Assembly: GCA_016189025.1 (NCBI GenBank)
Contig: JACPGS010000003.1
Span: forward strand, 1-41,062
Direction: 5' to 3'
DNA from: Candidatus Magasanikiibacteriota bacterium
GTDB taxonomy: Bacteria > Patescibacteriota > Patescibacteriia > Magasanikbacterales > GWA2-37-8
DNA length: 41,062 bases
Positions 23,982-31,468 of the stretch are shown piece by piece. Each line of letters begins with the position of its first letter. The stretch's first letter is position 1. The position numbers and the translations under genes are program-made. A model generated the notes under the pieces. It did not search any database. It was given only the letters and a program-made list of their open reading frames with translations, and was not told the DNA's origin.

Positions 23982-26909
23982 TTAGGTAAGCTGCCCGTCA
24001 CCACCGGTAGCAGGAGGTGGCGCTGGGGGGGTGGCCGGCGATGATGGGGTAGTAATAGGCGGGAGTTGAGGCGGCGGAGAGGTAAACGGAGGAGCCGGTG
24101 ATACGGACGCCGCGTTTTTATACTGCAGGCGCACATCTACCGCCACATTAGCGGCTTCGGTACCCGACAGGTCAATGGTATCAGTGCGATGCGGCTGATA
24201 CTGCCCATGCTCATAAGTAACGTAATAAGGAGCATCACCGGCCAAAAAGTAGTAACGCCCGCGGCCATCAGTAATCTGGGTGCCTACCAATTTATTAAAC
24301 TGGGCGTTAAACAGCCGGGCAATGACGCGACCCACCGGATTTTTCTTGGCCGCATCATACACAATCCCCCAGCTCTTAATTTTGGCCGGCACAGCCAGGC
24401 GATGAAAAATCATAAAAAGCAGCAGGTGGACAAAAACCAATACACCCACATACCAGCGCGGCGAAACATAAAAAGAAATCAGGGTAAGGATAATGCCCAG
24501 CCAGGAAAGAGTTACCTGGGTAGTGCGGCCCACGCGTTGCCAAAATAGCCGACGCAGAGGGCGGGCTTCGCCGCTCGGGTCCAGGGGGATGTTGGCGGTA
24601 ATCACTGCATCGCGCTCCGAAGCGGCAATGGTTTCTCCGTGATAAATATCAGTGCGCCGGCCGTCGGTCTGGAAAGCCGAAAGCAGCTGCGAAGGGAATA
24701 CCAAACTGGCTTTGGCCACCTCAATTTTATAATTCCCCGGATTAACCACAAAAGCATACCGGCCGCGCCGGTCAGTAACCCGCGTCTGCAATACCCGGCC
24801 GCTCGCCGTATCAATCAGCCGCACTGTCGCCAAATCAACCGGCAGCTTATTCAGCGCGTTATACACCTGGCCCCATCCGGCGCGGCGGCGGCGGCCCAAC
24901 AAAAGCAGCGGCTGCAAAAACAGATAGCGCAAAAACGGCAATAAATCCACCCAGCCCACTACGGCCACGGTGCCGACGGCGGTCGCCACCACCACGCTCG
25001 GCGCCACCACGGTTTCCGCCGCTTTTTCTACTTTCGGGTTATCCGCGGCCTCGCTGGCCCGGGTGATTGTCCGTTTGCCTAAGGCTTTAGTTTTGGCCGC
25101 GACGTTTTGCGTTACGGCCACAATATTTTCGGCCAGGGTTTTGGTGGGGTCAATTACTGTCGCGAGCGGTGGCGGTTGGGCTACCAATTCCAGCGCTAGA
25201 TTAATGGTATTGTTGGCCACCGGAAAAGTCAGCGACTTACGCTCGTAATATCCGGCTTTAGTCACACGCAACTGATATTCCTCGTTCGGCACCACCCAGA
25301 CAAATAACCCTGATCCGTTGGTAGCTTGCGGATTGCGCTGACCGCTCGCTGATAAATCTACTAAACGTCCGCCCTGAAGCAATGCCACGGCAACCCCCAC
25401 CACCGGCGCGCCATCTGCGGTAATCTGCCCCCAAGGCAGGCTATTAATGACTACGGCCAAAGAATCAAACCGCCCCCCGCCATAATCAATCTCCAAATAA
25501 CTTTGGTGCGGCCCGACCCGCGGCGCTGTCAAATCGGCGCGATAGAGGCGGGCGGCAGGCTGATAGGCTAACCGGTGCCGCTCGTTGCCGTCTACTACTA
25601 GGGTAATACTCTGGGGCGCGGACAATAAAATTTCCTCCGGAACTACTACGGAAAGGGACGCTCCGGCCGGCAGCGTCACAGTGCCGTCACGCGACTCCAA
25701 ACGAATAGTCCCCCCGCCGCCGTACCACCCCAGGCGGGTCAAATCAATCCGGCGCGCGCTGCCTACGGTAGTCGCCGGCGGCGCATAAACCGCCCCGGGG
25801 GCAACCGCCGGGCCGGTAACCGGGCTGGCACCTGGCGCGGCCGGCGCAGTCACCGCGCAAGCGGCAAACCCCACGCAAGCCTGGTCATTGCAATCAGCTT
25901 GGCCGTTACCATCATCATCAACTCCGTTGTCGCACACTTCCGGAGCCGGAGCAGCAGGAGGAGTGATGGGAGCAACTGGCGCTTGACAGACCGTAGCCGT
26001 GGCACAATTGGCATCGGCGCAATCAGTCTCTCCATCGCCATCGTCGTCAATCTGATTATCGCACACTTCGGCAGGCGGCGCCGATAAACGCCGGCCGCTC
26101 GTTTCCACGCCGCCGCTCTCATTACCCGAAGTATCCGCGGAAATGACTAAGTAATAATAAGTGGTGTTGGCAGCGGCCGTGGTGTCAGTAAACCGAGTAC
26201 CACTCCCCTGGAATACGGCAGTGCCGTCGCTTCCCGAAGTCGGCGCGCGGCCGCGTTGGCGCACAATGCGCACGCCGCTAAAATCCGGCGCTACCGTAGC
26301 CGACGGATTCTGCCAAGAGAGTGCCAAGGCGCTGACGCTGGCGGTGAGCGTTAAATTGGAAACATCCGGCGGCGGTGTGCTGTCGGGCTGGGTGGTAAAA
26401 GTACGGTCGCTGCTCGCGCCCGAGTTCCCCGCCGCATCCGTAGAAATTACCTGGTAGTGATAGGTGGTAGCGGCGATTAAACCGGTCAGCGACAGCTGGT
26501 GGCTGGTAACGCGCGCTGCTTCGCTGGCGCTGCTGCCATATTGCGCGGTGCGGCCGTACAGCACTTGGCTGTCGGCCGGTTCATCGGTTTGCCAAACGAT
26601 CGAAGCGCCGGTTTCGGCAGGCGTAGCGCTGATGCCGGAAATTTGGGGTGGGGTAGTGTCAGCCGCCGCCGGCGGAGTGGTAGTGGTGGTGGTAGCAGTA
26701 GGGCCGGCCGGCGGCGACGCCGGGGGAGGAGGGGAAGTGCCGCCGCCGCCGCTTTGAATGCCGCCGCCCAAGGCCGGAATAGTCAAAGTAACGTTTAAGC
26801 TCTGCCCGCTGGTGTTAGTTTGGGCCAACACCGAAAACGGCAGGGCAAAAAATATGGCAATGGCCAGCCCCCAAATTAGCATTTTGCTTGGTCTGAATGA
26901 CTCCATCAT
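23982..26909 (-). CDS. Large membrane-anchored surface protein with FN3, Ca-binding-like and carboxypeptidase-regulatory domains
   Basis: The 975-residue protein has a signal peptide (about 1-29) and a Pro/Thr/Gly linker. Two FN3-like domains follow (about 88-275), then two Cys-flanked acidic repeats, CDNQIDDDGDGETDC and CDNGVDDDGNGQADC, likely Ca2+-binding. A carboxypeptidase-regulatory-like domain occurs near 490-575. Hydrophobic segments at about 640-665 and 775-820 are each followed by a CnaB/regulatory-like beta domain carrying VTDRRGRYAFVV or ITDGRGRYYFLAG. The tail is Pro-rich. It overlaps the upstream gene by 4 bp (ATGA), so expression is coupled. It is probably an envelope scaffold; no enzyme motif is seen. 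Confidence 0.8.
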   Translation of the reverse strand: MMESFRPSKMLIWGLAIAIFFALPFSVLAQTNTSGQSLNVTLTIPALGGGIQSGGGGTSPPPPASPPAGPTATTTTTTPPAAADTTPPQISGISATPAETGASIVWQTDEPADSQVLYGRTAQYGSSASEAARVTSHQLSLTGLIAATTYHYQVISTDAAGNSGASSDRTFTTQPDSTPPPDVSNLTLTASVSALALSWQNPSATVAPDFSGVRIVRQRGRAPTSGSDGTAVFQGSGTRFTDTTAAANTTYYYLVISADTSGNESGGVETSGRRLSAPPAEVCDNQIDDDGDGETDCADANCATATVCQAPVAPITPPAAPAPEVCDNGVDDDGNGQADCNDQACVGFAACAVTAPAAPGASPVTGPAVAPGAVYAPPATTVGSARRIDLTRLGWYGGGGTIRLESRDGTVTLPAGASLSVVVPEEILLSAPQSITLVVDGNERHRLAYQPAARLYRADLTAPRVGPHQSYLEIDYGGGRFDSLAVVINSLPWGQITADGAPVVGVAVALLQGGRLVDLSASGQRNPQATNGSGLFVWVVPNEEYQLRVTKAGYYERKSLTFPVANNTINLALELVAQPPPLATVIDPTKTLAENIVAVTQNVAAKTKALGKRTITRASEAADNPKVEKAAETVVAPSVVVATAVGTVAVVGWVDLLPFLRYLFLQPLLLLGRRRRAGWGQVYNALNKLPVDLATVRLIDTASGRVLQTRVTDRRGRYAFVVNPGNYKIEVAKASLVFPSQLLSAFQTDGRRTDIYHGETIAASERDAVITANIPLDPSGEARPLRRLFWQRVGRTTQVTLSWLGIILTLISFYVSPRWYVGVLVFVHLLLFMIFHRLAVPAKIKSWGIVYDAAKKNPVGRVIARLFNAQFNKLVGTQITDGRGRYYFLAGDAPYYVTYEHGQYQPHRTDTIDLSGTEAANVAVDVRLQYKNAASVSPAPPFTSPPPQLPPITTPSSPATPPAPPPATGGDGQLT

Positions 26910-27799
26910 ACTAATGGTCGTCGTCTGAGTTTAATCAAAAAACGAACAGCAAACGCGATCAAACCCAAAATAATTATCACTACCGGAGTAACAATTGCGG
27001 CCGGCAGATACCAGACTGACGTAGCGGCCCGCGCCTCCTGGCCGGTAACGCCGTAACGCACCCTGGCCTCCACCTGATACCAGCCGGGCAGACGGATAAA
27101 ATCCCCGGCGGCAAAGGTAGGCGTCAGGCTACGAGTAGCGCCCGCCAATAAACGATTGCCCAATGAAAGCGGCGCTTCTTTAAGCAGTCTTCCGCTCCAG
27201 GATTTAAATAATACTTGCCCGGTAATCGGCACGCTGACCGTACCGGCGTTTTCTAATACCAAAGTAAACGGCCACTGCCCTCCCGCCAGGGAAAGAGCGG
27301 CGCTGTTCCACTGTTTAATTGTTACCGCTTCTCGGACGATGCCGGTAATCTGTAGTTCCAATAGACTAACCGCCTGCACTGCCAACCCGATGGTAGCGCC
27401 AGGCGCTGCCGCTGGCGCCACCATTAATCCCAAATAATGCGGCGACCCGGGTTCAGCATCAGCCGGAATTTGCACCAGAAATTTCACCGCTCGCGTCCGG
27501 CGCGACGCTATCGTTATTACCGGCGCCTCGGGCGTCAGCCATTCTTCCGCCCGGTCCATACCCATCCCAAATACCGGCCGCCCCGTTTCGTCCTGAATCG
27601 CCCCCCAGACACTTAAAGAAAAACTCCGCTCTTGAGCCTCGGGATTAGTAACCTGAACTATTAAGATATGGCTGGTCCCGGGCGCGGCTGCTAATTTATG
27701 CCGCGCCGGGGAAATGGTTAAGGCCTGAGCCGGATAAGAAATTGAAAAAAAACTTACCGCTAAAACTGATATTACTATTCCCCTGAACAAAAAACCCAT
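26906..27799 (-). CDS. DUF916/WxL-interacting-like secreted membrane protein
   Basis: The 297-residue protein has a signal peptide (about 1-26, ending PAQALTISPAR). Two Ig-like beta domains, about 27-130 (VQVTNPEAQERSFSLSV) and 135-250, are followed by a C-terminal transmembrane helix (about 265-288) and a basic tail. This layout resembles DUF916/DUF3324 proteins that hold surface proteins at the cell wall in Gram-positive bacteria; the link is by architecture only. It is coupled to the large surface gene and preceded 3 bp upstream by structured element copy 1. Confidence 0.7.
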   Translation of the reverse strand: MGFLFRGIVISVLAVSFFSISYPAQALTISPARHKLAAAPGTSHILIVQVTNPEAQERSFSLSVWGAIQDETGRPVFGMGMDRAEEWLTPEAPVITIASRRTRAVKFLVQIPADAEPGSPHYLGLMVAPAAAPGATIGLAVQAVSLLELQITGIVREAVTIKQWNSAALSLAGGQWPFTLVLENAGTVSVPITGQVLFKSWSGRLLKEAPLSLGNRLLAGATRSLTPTFAAGDFIRLPGWYQVEARVRYGVTGQEARAATSVWYLPAAIVTPVVIIILGLIAFAVRFLIKLRRRPLV

Positions 27800-27802
27800 A
27801 AA

Positions 27803-27973
27803 ACTGCAGAAGAATTAAAAATACCAGTTAGCATTAGGGAGCGGCAGACGAGTATCTTTGGGCGCGCAATTTATGAGCACCCAAAGAGTGTCTGCCGCGA
27901 CCAACCAAGTGAGTTTCAGCAATAGCGATAGCGACTGGGCGGATAACGATTATCGTCAACATTCTTCTACAGT
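27803..27973. repeat. Structured repeated element, copy 1 (171 bp), in the leader of the surface operon
   Basis: Ends ACTGCAGAAGAAT (27803-27815) and ATTCTTCTACAGT (27961-27973) pair with one C-A (or G-U on the other strand) mismatch. Inside, CCAGT/ACTGG (27824-27828/27934-27938), GCGGCAGAC/GTCTGCCGC (27841-27849/27890-27898) and CTTTGGG/CCCAAAG (27856-27862/27880-27886) nest. Long unpaired strings are identical to copy 2. It ends 3 bp before the start codon of the DUF916-like gene. Confidence 0.75.
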
Positions 27974-27982
27974 CTTATATCA
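27974..27982 (-). promoter_or_regulatory. Possible extended -10 promoter at the edge of element copy 1
   Basis: TGA-TATAAG on the minus strand (TATAAG at 27979-27974). Transcription would start inside the terminal stem and run through the element into the surface operon. No good -35 is seen. Confidence 0.35.
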
Positions 27983-28067
27983 AACTGGATCCTCCCAAAT
28001 TATCAAAAATCAGCCGGCCTCAAGAGTCATTATTTTTGCTTTTATCCGCATCGCGATCAGCGCCCAA

Positions 28068-28700
28068 TCAAAAATTAGCGGACACTAAAAGCGAAACGGT
28101 CTGACTATAACTGCCTGGTGTACTAGCATCACTGCGCGAGGCCTTAAAGGCAAGAGTCACCCCGTCGCCGGCAATCGGCCGGCTGACCGAAGCCAGGGTC
28201 CGCCCGGTTACCGACACATCGCCAGTCACTACGCTATTGGTGCCGCCGACTGCCAAACCGTATTCCTCGCTCCCGGCGGTTACCTGCCCGTCCGCTACCG
28301 CCGCCGGCATAGTGCCGCTGACGCCGCTGATGGAGAAGGTATAGCCAGTAGGAGAAAAGGAGGTAATGGTGGCAACCGTGCTTACCGTATTCACGGCATT
28401 AGACTGGAGTGCGCCCAATTCAACCGACAAACTACTCATGCTGATGCTTAAGTCTTCCCGCACCCCGCCCTGATAACCAGCGCGGACCTCGTAGCTGGTA
28501 CTGGTAGAGGAACCGGCCGGAGCGTCAATCACGGTGTCCTGCAATTCATAGGAGGTACTGGTAGCTAAAGCCCCGCCGCCCAAACCAACGCTATCAGCGT
28601 AAATTGTATAAGAATCTGAACTCATAGCGCCGTAAGCCGTCAGCGGCGCTAAAATTATTATTCCCAAGCTCAAAAAAAATAGCCTTTTTGCGAAGTTCAT
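28068..28700 (-). CDS. Small secreted beta-rich surface protein
   Basis: This protein of about 210 residues has a signal peptide (MNFAKRLFFLSLGIIILAP ... YGA), then Ser/Thr/Gly-rich beta structure. Repeated SYTIYADSVGLGGG/SYELQD/SYEVRAGYQGG units precede a C-terminal module (VELGALQSNAVNTVSTVATI ... GYTFSISG). Such proteins recur beside DUF916-like genes, so it may be a substrate of that system (inference). An ATG at 28712 in the same frame is an alternative start. The gene lies between the two copies of the structured element. Confidence 0.75.
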   Translation of the reverse strand: MNFAKRLFFLSLGIIILAPLTAYGAMSSDSYTIYADSVGLGGGALATSTSYELQDTVIDAPAGSSTSTSYEVRAGYQGGVREDLSISMSSLSVELGALQSNAVNTVSTVATITSFSPTGYTFSISGVSGTMPAAVADGQVTAGSEEYGLAVGGTNSVVTGDVSVTGRTLASVSRPIAGDGVTLAFKASRSDASTPGSYSQTVSLLVSANF

Positions 28701-28742
28701 AAAGTAAATCATTCCGTCTGCCCGACTGATTTTCTATCCCTG

Positions 28743-28748
28743 ATTATA
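28743..28748 (-). promoter_or_regulatory. -10 element of the small secreted protein gene
   Basis: Perfect TATAAT (28748-28743) on the minus strand with only a weak TTATTT-like -35 at 17 bp. The leader is about 25-35 nt. Confidence 0.5.
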
Positions 28749-28837
28749 CTATATTCAAGTTAATTAAATAAGCGGCCGGGATGTGCATAACTTAATGCCG
28801 GGCTGCTGGTAAAAATGTGCTCATTGAGTTATCATAA

Positions 28838-28860
28838 ATATGTTTCCCAGGGAAACATAT
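28838..28860. promoter_or_regulatory. Perfect 23-bp palindrome
   Basis: ATATGTTTCCC (28838-28848), central A, GGGAAACATAT (28850-28860). The TGTTTC/GAAACA arms recall the parS-like sites downstream. It is probably a protein-binding site upstream of the small secreted protein gene. Confidence 0.6.
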
Positions 28861-28902
28861 ATGGTCTTGCGGTAGAAACCACGGGGTGTTAACTAAAATA
28901 AG

Positions 28903-29082
28903 ACTACAGAAGAATCGGAAAAACTGGTCAGCATCAGGGAGCGGCAGACCAGTGTCTTTGGGCGCGCACCCCGATTAAATCGGGAGAGCGCCCTATGAGT
29001 GTCTGCCGCGACCAACCAGGCAATCCCAGCAATAGCGATAGCGACCAGGCGGGAAATGATATAGTTGACATTCTTCTGTAGT
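28903..29082. repeat. Structured repeated element, copy 2 (180 bp)
   Basis: Perfect ends ACTACAGAAGAAT (28903-28915) and ATTCTTCTGTAGT (29070-29082). Inner stems are CTGGTC/GACCAG (28924-28929/29043-29048), GCGGCAGAC/GTCTGCCGC (28941-28949/29001-29009), GGGCGC/GCGCCC (28960-28965/28988-28993) and a CCCGAT/ATCGGG tip. Compared with copy 1, several pairs change on both sides, while GTGTCTGCCGCGACCAACCA and CAGCAATAGCGATAGCGAC are identical. No conserved reading frame was found. Confidence 0.75.
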
Positions 29083-29087
29083 TTCAA

Positions 29088-29103
29088 TGTTTGACGTGAA
29101 ACA
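29088..29103. promoter_or_regulatory. parS-like palindrome 1
   Basis: TGTTTGACGTGAAACA differs from the canonical ParB site TGTTTCACGTGAAACA at one base. It lies 9 bp before the start of the LAGLIDADG-like gene and 5 bp after element copy 2. Confidence 0.55.
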
Positions 29104-29112
29104 ATTAGGAAT

Positions 29113-29475
29113 ATGGAGCAAAAACAGCCAAAAATCTCACTTAATTTTATCGCTGGCATCATTAGCGTTGTTGGATCGTTCCTGTGGGTAAGGCAGGGTA
29201 AGCAAGTATTGCCGGTATTCCAGCTAAAAATGCAGGCAGAAAATAAACAGCTTTTAGAAATAATCAAAGCAAGGCTTGGTTTGCCAGAAAAAATTTATCA
29301 ATATGCCCACCAAAATCGGCACTATGCGCTTTTACTGGTAAGAAAACGCTCTTCTCTTGAAAAACTCATTATCCCGACTCTTAAAAACAAGCTCTACGGG
29401 CCAAAACAAGCCCAATTTAATCGCTGGATGGATAAATTCACTAAAGCAAAAGGTGATTCGTTACCGTCAAATTAG
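29113..29475 (+). CDS. Degenerate LAGLIDADG homing-endonuclease-like protein
   Basis: The 120-residue protein aligns with single-motif LAGLIDADG enzymes. FIAGIISVVGSFLW replaces the usual LAGFIDGEGSF, followed by VFQLKMQAENKQLLEIIKAR, a Y-rich strand, LEKLIIPTLKNK and a KQAQFNRWMD helix. The catalytic Asp and Glu of the motif are Ser and Val here, so nuclease activity is unlikely. It may be a domesticated DNA-binding protein. A short AGGA lies just before the ATG. It is bracketed by two parS-like palindromes. Confidence 0.7.
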   Translation: MEQKQPKISLNFIAGIISVVGSFLWVRQGKQVLPVFQLKMQAENKQLLEIIKARLGLPEKIYQYAHQNRHYALLLVRKRSSLEKLIIPTLKNKLYGPKQAQFNRWMDKFTKAKGDSLPSN

Positions 29476-29480
29476 ATAAA

Positions 29481-29496
29481 TGTTTAACATGAAACA
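29481..29496. promoter_or_regulatory. parS-like palindrome 2
   Basis: TGTTTAACATGAAACA differs from the canonical parS at two bases and begins 6 bp after the LAGLIDADG-like stop codon. Like the first site it is followed by ATT. Confidence 0.5.
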
Positions 29497-29560
29497 ATTG
29501 ATCATTGGTGTCTATCCCTGCCCCAATTTTATAGGCTACTTTTATGCGAACTTGGGTAAA

Positions 29561-29584
29561 TTTGTATACACTATTGTATACAAA
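29561..29584. promoter_or_regulatory. 24-bp palindromic operator-like site
   Basis: Perfect 10-bp arms TTTGTATACA and TGTATACAAA around CTAT. The same architecture recurs twice at 40.7-40.9 kb with a few changes. It lies between the LAGLIDADG-like gene and the AbiE terminator. Confidence 0.6.
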
Positions 29585-29624
29585 CCAGCCTGCCGAGGAG
29601 CTTATAGCGATAGAGGGAAGGGAA

Positions 29625-29651
29625 CAAAAAACTCCTACCAATAGCAGGAGT
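29625..29651 (-). terminator. Terminator of the AbiE operon
   Basis: On the minus strand ACTCCT (29651-29646) pairs with AGGAGT (29636-29631), followed by a T6 run (29630-29625), about 30 bp after the AbiEii stop. Confidence 0.75.
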
Positions 29652-29681
29652 GTTTGCGCCGATAGCAGGAAAAAGATGGCG

Positions 29682-30407
29682 CTACCCCCGCTCAATTGCC
29701 ATCAAATAATTCCGTAACAGAAAAATGGTTTCTTCCCGCAATTTTTTCCGCACCCATATTTTTTCTTTCGCATCCAAAAGCTCCCCTAACCCGCGCATTA
29801 TTTCATTGTCTTTTACCCGGGAAACTAAATCTATGCAGTCGCGCAAATGTTCGGCAATGCTCTTTTTTACTCTGGCTTCTACGGATTTTTTATCAAAACT
29901 CCAGTTATTTTTCGCAAAAAAATAGATGTCATAAATATCGCGCGGCACCATTTGTGGCCGTTCCGTCAAGGCAACTAATTTATTGGCAAACATATAATCA
30001 GGCTTGACTACCAACATCGGAGTACCCAATAGATCCCGAAATTCATAATGCTCTGGCAAATTAGCTTCTGCCGGGCGCACGTTAATCTCAATTTTTATAT
30101 TACGATCCTCTTTGCCATAGGACAAGAAAAAATATAAAGTAAAAAATTTGACGGCCTGATCTTTGATTGTACCGTACTGTTCAGCGATGCTCTCTATTTT
30201 AGAAAAAACCAATTCTTTATTTTTTTCCGTCGGATTCAATAAATCAAAATCCAAATCAACCGAAAACCGGGGAAGATTGTAAAAAAAATAAGCACAAGTA
30301 CCGCCTTTAAAACCTAAAAGCGGCGCCAATGAGGTGTCGGCATAGACATCTTTTAAGATTCTTCCCATTGTTGTCCGGTGTTTTTCTTTATCCAGAATCG
30401 TTGACAT
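29682..30407 (-). CDS. abiEii: AbiEii-type nucleotidyltransferase toxin
   Basis: In the 241-residue protein, the motif FKGGTCAYFFYNLPRFSVDLDFDLL (about 33-57) gives the KGGT and SxDLDFD signatures of the AbiEii/DUF1814 family. The second half contains KPDYMFANKLVALTERPQMVPRDIYDIYFF, the family's K-A-R-D-D region. It likely transfers nucleotides to tRNA acceptor ends or another target and causes growth arrest. It overlaps the upstream AbiEi gene by 20 bp, the usual type IV toxin-antitoxin order. Confidence 0.88.
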   Translation of the reverse strand: MSTILDKEKHRTTMGRILKDVYADTSLAPLLGFKGGTCAYFFYNLPRFSVDLDFDLLNPTEKNKELVFSKIESIAEQYGTIKDQAVKFFTLYFFLSYGKEDRNIKIEINVRPAEANLPEHYEFRDLLGTPMLVVKPDYMFANKLVALTERPQMVPRDIYDIYFFAKNNWSFDKKSVEARVKKSIAEHLRDCIDLVSRVKDNEIMRGLGELLDAKEKIWVRKKLREETIFLLRNYLMAIERG

Positions 30408-30969
30408 AATCCTGATAATATTTATCTAATCGCTTGATCAGCTGACGATTATTATATATTTTAACCAACTCAAAGCAAACCGGCCATTTTAACGGACGCA
30501 GATTGTCAAAGTAATATCCGGGGGCCAGATAAATCATATCCAAAAAGGCGCGCTCCGGCGTAGCGATGCTGATATTGCCGCTGTTTATTACTCCGCGAGG
30601 ATTATACAATACGACATCCTTTAACTTGCGAAAGGTATATTTATTGCCCTGGATTCTGATGTCTCTGGCCCAGGGGCCGGCAACAAAAATTGTTTCGTAG
30701 TACTGAAAAATCATTCCGGCATCGCGAAAAACCGTTTCAAAACTGATATACGACGGGGTGTAGAGGCTGGTGGCCAATTCTCTCGGATCATAATTTTTAT
30801 CTTTGGCAAATATGCCCCGAGTTAAGCGTCTTAAATAGCCTCGCTTAACACAATAGGCGACTCTATTTTTTAGCTTATTTTCATTAGTTTCCTGCCAAAT
30901 CAGCGCCAAATCCTTATAGTTTACAATCGTATTTTGGCTCTGATAAAGCAACTTTACGAAATTTTCCAT
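30388..30969 (-). CDS. abiEi: AbiEi-type antitoxin/transcriptional regulator
   Basis: In the 193-residue protein, an N-terminal winged helix (NENKLKNRVAYCVKRGYLRRLTRGIF, about 30-55) is followed by the AbiEi C-terminal antitoxin domain (SYISFETVFRDAGMIFQYYE; IATPERAFLDMIYL). The start at 30969 is favoured because the longer frame runs through the promoter. Antitoxins of this type repress their own operon by binding inverted repeats, and a 9-bp inverted repeat overlaps the promoter here. Confidence 0.88.
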   Translation of the reverse strand: MENFVKLLYQSQNTIVNYKDLALIWQETNENKLKNRVAYCVKRGYLRRLTRGIFAKDKNYDPRELATSLYTPSYISFETVFRDAGMIFQYYETIFVAGPWARDIRIQGNKYTFRKLKDVVLYNPRGVINSGNISIATPERAFLDMIYLAPGYYFDNLRPLKWPVCFELVKIYNNRQLIKRLDKYYQDYVNDSG

Positions 30970-30978
30970 ATTTGTAAA

Positions 30979-31034
30979 CTGGAAGTATGAAATATTACTA
31001 CTTCCAGTATACATTATTTGGTAACTCTTGTCAA
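30979..31034 (-). promoter_or_regulatory. AbiE promoter with operator
   Basis: TTGACA (31034-31029), 17 bp, TATACT (31011-31006). CTGGAAGTA (30979-30987) and TACTTCCAG (30999-31007) form a perfect 9-bp inverted repeat that covers the -10 edge and transcription start, an ideal autorepressor site. Confidence 0.8.
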
Positions 31035-31057
31035 GGTACTGTAAAAAACATAATCCG

Positions 31058-31468
31058 CTAGTTAAAAATCTTTTGCAATACGTCAGCCAGCTCAAGGCGG
31101 TTACGATACAAATATACCTTGGCCATTTTATTGCCCTTGATCATTGCGGAAAGCTTGTAAGTATTTTCACCCCAATAAAGGCAGCAAACGCGCTTGTTCA
31201 AATTGAGCGCCTGAGCGATTAAATAACCAACGCCCAGACTAGGTACCGTAACCTCTGCCACCACGACATCGCTAGTTTTGAGAAGCTCCAATTCACGATC
31301 ATGAATCTCTTCTTTGGTCAGATTAGTTTCGCCATAATCGGAAATAGTCTCATCCGCCACTTGTGCTGAAAGCACAGTGCCATATTTTTTCAACCCAGAA
31401 ACAATTTCACTATATTGCGGCTGATGAATACGCCCGCCGCGAATGGCACCGATAAAATATATATTCAT
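31058..31468 (-). CDS. DNPH1/Rcl-like 2'-deoxynucleoside 5'-phosphate N-hydrolase
   Basis: In the 136-residue protein, YFIGAIRGGR at the start forms the substrate loop. AEVTVPSLGVGYLIAQAL (about 70-87) holds the catalytic Glu and the SLGVGYE-like motif of the nucleoside 2-deoxyribosyltransferase/DNPH1 fold. It probably hydrolyses the glycosidic bond of deoxynucleoside monophosphates. Its start overlaps the end of the TrmB-like gene by 4 bp, so it is co-expressed with that regulator. Confidence 0.78.
   Translation of the reverse strand: MNIYFIGAIRGGRIHQPQYSEIVSGLKKYGTVLSAQVADETISDYGETNLTKEEIHDRELELLKTSDVVVAEVTVPSLGVGYLIAQALNLNKRVCCLYWGENTYKLSAMIKGNKMAKVYLYRNRLELADVLQKIFN

Noticed and set aside
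27858-28088. 76-codon plus-strand frame across element copy 1
   Set aside because: It is not conserved in copy 2 and has no promoter or ribosome-binding site.
28893-29267. 124-codon minus-strand frame with a hydrophobic stretch across element copy 2
   Set aside because: The corresponding frame is broken in copy 1 by a length change, and it overlaps the LAGLIDADG-like gene; paired-base changes fit an RNA better.
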